From: an uncultured Flavobacteriaceae bacterium
GTDB taxonomy: Bacteria > Bacteroidota > Bacteroidia > Flavobacteriales > Flavobacteriaceae
Direction: 5' to 3'
Length of the DNA: 9,027 bases
NCBI GenBank assembly: GCA_945788155.1
Contig: CALZKX010000137.1
Coordinates: forward strand, 1-9,027
Within the stretch, counting starts at the first letter, position 1. The number at the start of each line of letters is the position of its first letter. Below the pieces are notes generated by a model, which did not search any database, was not told the origin of the DNA, and was given only the letters and a program-made list of their open reading frames with translations. Below are positions 6,746 through 9,027 of this stretch, piece after piece. Both the position numbers and the translations under genes were made by a program.

Positions 6746-7762
6746 TTATTTGGTAAATCGATGCAATACAAATGTCGTCGCTGTTAACAAGAAAAAAGCA
6801 CCTATTTGGTGAGCTACTCCTAGCCAAACAGGAACTTGCATTATTATGGTCAATACACCTAATAAAAATTGTATGCCTACTAATAGTAAAAGGGCATTTA
6901 TTCCATTTTTTTGATCTTTTGTTAAGTGTTTCTTTCTGGTTTTGTTCCAAATAACTAGAATTAAAACAACTACTATATATGCAAGTATTCGATGCACAAA
7001 CTGTACACCACTTTTACCTTCAATAAAGTTTTTAATAATAGGAGATTGTTCTATGTAAACGGTTTCATGCATAAATTTTCCTTCACTCATCATTGGCCAG
7101 TGATTGTGCATAAAACCTGCATCTAAACCTGCTACAAATGCTCCATAAATAATTTGAAGTATCAGTACACCAAGTGTGATTCTTATAAAATTTCTTAACT
7201 GTTTTTCAATTACTTTTTTGTTGGGGTAAATAATATCCAATGCTACCCAAAACGTGTAAGCAAAAGTTATAAACGCTGTTGTTAGGTGTGCTGCCAACCT
7301 ATAATGGCTTACATCTGGCCTGTCCACCAAGCCACTTTTTACCATATACCATCCTAAAAACCCTTGAAAACCACCAAGAATTAAAAGAACAATCGCTTTT
7401 TTTATGGTTGGGTTTGTAAGTTGTTTTTTAATTAAAAAATATAAGAAAGGAATAAAAAACACAACACCTATAAAGCGCCCAATGACACGATGTAACCACT
7501 CCCAAAAGTAAATATCTTTAAAATCTTGAAGTGTAAAGTGGTTGTTAAGTTTTTGATATTCAGGATATTGCTTGTATAGGTCGAAGGCTTCCTGCCATTC
7601 AACCTCATTCATTGGTGGGATAGTCCCAGAAATTAGCTTGTAATTTGAAATTGAAAGCCCAGAATGTGTTAACCTTGTGATACCACCAACAACTACCATG
7701 ATGAAGATTAAAACACAGCCTGTTAATAGCCAGTAGAATACTTTTTTATTGTCTTTTTTCAT
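6746..7762 (-). CDS. ctaA: Haem A synthase, COX15/CtaA family
   Basis: The 338-residue inner-membrane protein converts haem O to haem A for aa3-type cytochrome c oxidase. It has about eight membrane segments in two four-helix halves. Family motifs are VVVGGITRLTHSGLSI (23-38), FWEWLHRVIGRFIG (86-99), AAHLTTAF (157-164), IIYGAFVAGLDAG (204-216), VQFVHRI (253-259) and VAHQIGAFFLL (316-326). The four expected haem-coordinating histidines are H91, H159, H257 and H318, so the enzyme looks intact. Length and the long first periplasmic loop (about 40-85) agree with the COX15-like type. The ATG at 7760-7762 lies inside the 3' end of the CCA transferase gene, overlapping it by 17 bases, which suggests translational coupling. 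The symbol reflects the CtaA/COX15 family; cox15 is equally used. Confidence 0.93.
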   Translation of the reverse strand: MKKDNKKVFYWLLTGCVLIFIMVVVGGITRLTHSGLSISNYKLISGTIPPMNEVEWQEAFDLYKQYPEYQKLNNHFTLQDFKDIYFWEWLHRVIGRFIGVVFFIPFLYFLIKKQLTNPTIKKAIVLLILGGFQGFLGWYMVKSGLVDRPDVSHYRLAAHLTTAFITFAYTFWVALDIIYPNKKVIEKQLRNFIRITLGVLILQIIYGAFVAGLDAGFMHNHWPMMSEGKFMHETVYIEQSPIIKNFIEGKSGVQFVHRILAYIVVVLILVIWNKTRKKHLTKDQKNGINALLLLVGIQFLLGVLTIIMQVPVWLGVAHQIGAFFLLTATTFVLHRFTK

Positions 7763-9027
7763 GTTTTTTCAAACCTAGTTTAGTACCTTCTTTAAGCATT
7801 AAATTATAAGCTGCATCAAATTCGTTTGGGATATCACCTTCTAAAATAGCTTCTTTTATGGCTTCTTTTATAATCCCTATTTCTTTTGAGGGTTTTAAAT
7901 TAAATGTATTCATGATTTCTTCACCAGATACAGGTGGTTGAAAATTCCTAATGTGGTCACGTTCTTCAACTTCAATTATTTTTTGCCTAACAATTTTGAA
8001 GTTGTTGTGGTACTTTTTAAATCGCTTAGGGTTTTTAGTGGTAATATCTGCCTCACAAAGTGTCATTAAATCATCTACATAATCGCTAGCATCGAAAACT
8101 AAACGACGTACAGCCGAATCGGTTACTCCATCTTGCGCTAACACGATAGGGCGAGAACTCATTAACACCATTTTTTGAACAAACTTCATTTTTTCATTTA
8201 ATGGCATTTTCAATCTTTTAAATAAGTGGTAAACCATTTTTGAGCCTTCGAATTCATGTCCATGAAAGGTCCAACCTACTTTTTTACTAAACTTTTTTGT
8301 CGGTGCTTTTCCAATATCATGAAGTAAGGCTGCCCAACGTAACCAAACATCATCTGTATGTTTGGCAATATTGTCAACTACTTCTAAGGTATGGTAAAAA
8401 TTATCTTTATGACGTTGCCCTTCAACTTCATCAATACCTTTTAAAGCTGTTAATTCTGGTAAAATAAGTTCTAGTAATCCTGTTTTTTCTAGCAAAATAA
8501 ATCCAGATGAAGGCTCATCGCTTTCCAATATTTTATGAAATTCAGTTACGATACGCTCTTTACTAATAATAGCAATGCGTTCCTTGTTTTTTTTAATAGC
8601 GTTAAGTGATGTTTCTTCAATCTTAAAACCTAGTTGTGTTGCAAATCGTATAGCACGAAGCATCCGCAAAGGATCATCACTATAAGTTATGTCTGGATTT
8701 AAAGGTGTGCGAATTATTTTATTATTAAGATCGGAAACACCATTAAAGGGATCCAATAATTCACCATAGGTGTCTTTGTTTAAACTGAAAGCAAGTGCGT
8801 TAATAGTAAAATCGCGACGGTTTTGGTCGTCTTTTAAAGTGCCATTTTCCACAATAGGGTTTCTGCTATTTTCAGAATAGGATTCTTTTCTGGCGCCAAC
8901 AAATTCAATTTCTAAATCTTCAAACCTAAGCATTGCAGTGCCATAGGTTTTAAATATTTGAACTTTTGGCTCGTTAGGTAGGTTTTTTGACACTTGTTGT
9001 GCTAACTCAATACCACTACCAATGGCA
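7746..9027 (-). CDS. cca: CCA-adding tRNA nucleotidyltransferase with HD domain, partial (5' end outside window)
   Basis: The visible 426 residues are the bulk of a class II CCA-adding enzyme, which builds or repairs the 3' CCA of tRNAs from CTP and ATP. The frame continues to the right edge: the first visible residues AIGSGIELAQ precede VSKNLPNEPKVQIFKTYGTA, so the GTG at 8991-8993 is not the start. Roughly 50 N-terminal residues, including the GGxxRD motif and most of the DxD metal site, lie outside. Numbering from the edge, EIEFVGAR is at 40-47, RRDFTINALA (nucleotidyltransferase core) at 70-79, DDPLRMLRAIRF (base-recognition region) at 117-128 and KERIVTEFHKIL near 156-167. An HD hydrolase domain follows, with FYHTLEVVDN (210-219), ALLHDIGK (233-240) and FHGHEFEGS (254-262). 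The HD domain can carry phosphohydrolase activity in relatives. The 3' end overlaps haem A synthase. Confidence 0.94.
   Translation of the reverse strand, partial: AIGSGIELAQQVSKNLPNEPKVQIFKTYGTAMLRFEDLEIEFVGARKESYSENSRNPIVENGTLKDDQNRRDFTINALAFSLNKDTYGELLDPFNGVSDLNNKIIRTPLNPDITYSDDPLRMLRAIRFATQLGFKIEETSLNAIKKNKERIAIISKERIVTEFHKILESDEPSSGFILLEKTGLLELILPELTALKGIDEVEGQRHKDNFYHTLEVVDNIAKHTDDVWLRWAALLHDIGKAPTKKFSKKVGWTFHGHEFEGSKMVYHLFKRLKMPLNEKMKFVQKMVLMSSRPIVLAQDGVTDSAVRRLVFDASDYVDDLMTLCEADITTKNPKRFKKYHNNFKIVRQKIIEVEERDHIRNFQPPVSGEEIMNTFNLKPSKEIGIIKEAIKEAILEGDIPNEFDAAYNLMLKEGTKLGLKKHEKRQ

Noticed and set aside
6735..6954. Short open frames on both strands over the 3' end of haem A synthase
   Set aside because: They overlap the conserved VAHQIGAFFLL end of haem A synthase in other frames and look like shadows.
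8991..8993. GTG as the start of the CCA transferase
   Set aside because: The same frame stays open to the right edge and the upstream residues (GSGIELAQ) match the family; starting at GTG would remove the essential N-terminal nucleotidyltransferase motifs.
1..9027. CRISPR array, toxin-antitoxin, retron, prophage or other defence system
   Set aside because: I found no evenly spaced direct repeats, reverse transcriptase, nuclease-like or phage genes; every long frame is explained by the seven genes listed.

Overview
The window looks like a chromosomal stretch from an AT-rich member of the Bacteroidota, most probably a marine-type Flavobacteriaceae. Three things point there: two large secreted proteins with architectures typical of the type IX secretion system (T9SS) and gliding-motility protein families, a COX15-type haem A synthase and pRiA4b-ORF-3-like protein of the flavobacterial kind, and a start context that is A/T-rich with no obvious Shine-Dalgarno sequence. 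This is inferred from protein style; no 16S or other marker gene is present.

All seven genes lie on the minus strand, so reading order runs from high to low coordinates. At the right edge is a CCA-adding tRNA nucleotidyltransferase whose N-terminus is outside the window (7746-9027). Its last 17 bases overlap the start of haem A synthase (6746-7762). After 38 bases comes a small acidic protein of the pRiA4b ORF-3 family (6192-6707), with a good candidate -7 promoter element just ahead of it. After a 103-base gap with a small palindrome comes a two-gene ABC-2 type transporter: ATPase (5192-6088, TTG start) and permease (4355-5179), 12 bases apart. Only 27 bases further on begins a 1103-residue secreted protein with a type B T9SS sorting domain (1016-4327). 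After a 170-base gap follows the N-terminal part of a choice-of-anchor L protein (1-845), which runs off the left edge.

Functionally there are two blocks. The right block is housekeeping (tRNA 3'-end maturation, haem A for cytochrome oxidase, and an uncharacterised acidic protein). The left block is envelope-related: an ABC exporter of unknown substrate packed tightly against a large surface or secreted adhesin-like protein, followed by a second secreted protein. I see no CRISPR array, insertion sequence, prophage, toxin-antitoxin pair, RNA gene or recognisable defence system. The most notable points are the tight linkage of the ABC exporter with the T9SS substrate, the four-copy Asp-rich module in that substrate, a 13-base repeat in front of both ABC genes, and the truncated choice-of-anchor L gene at the left edge. 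No intergenic stretch exceeds 300 bases.
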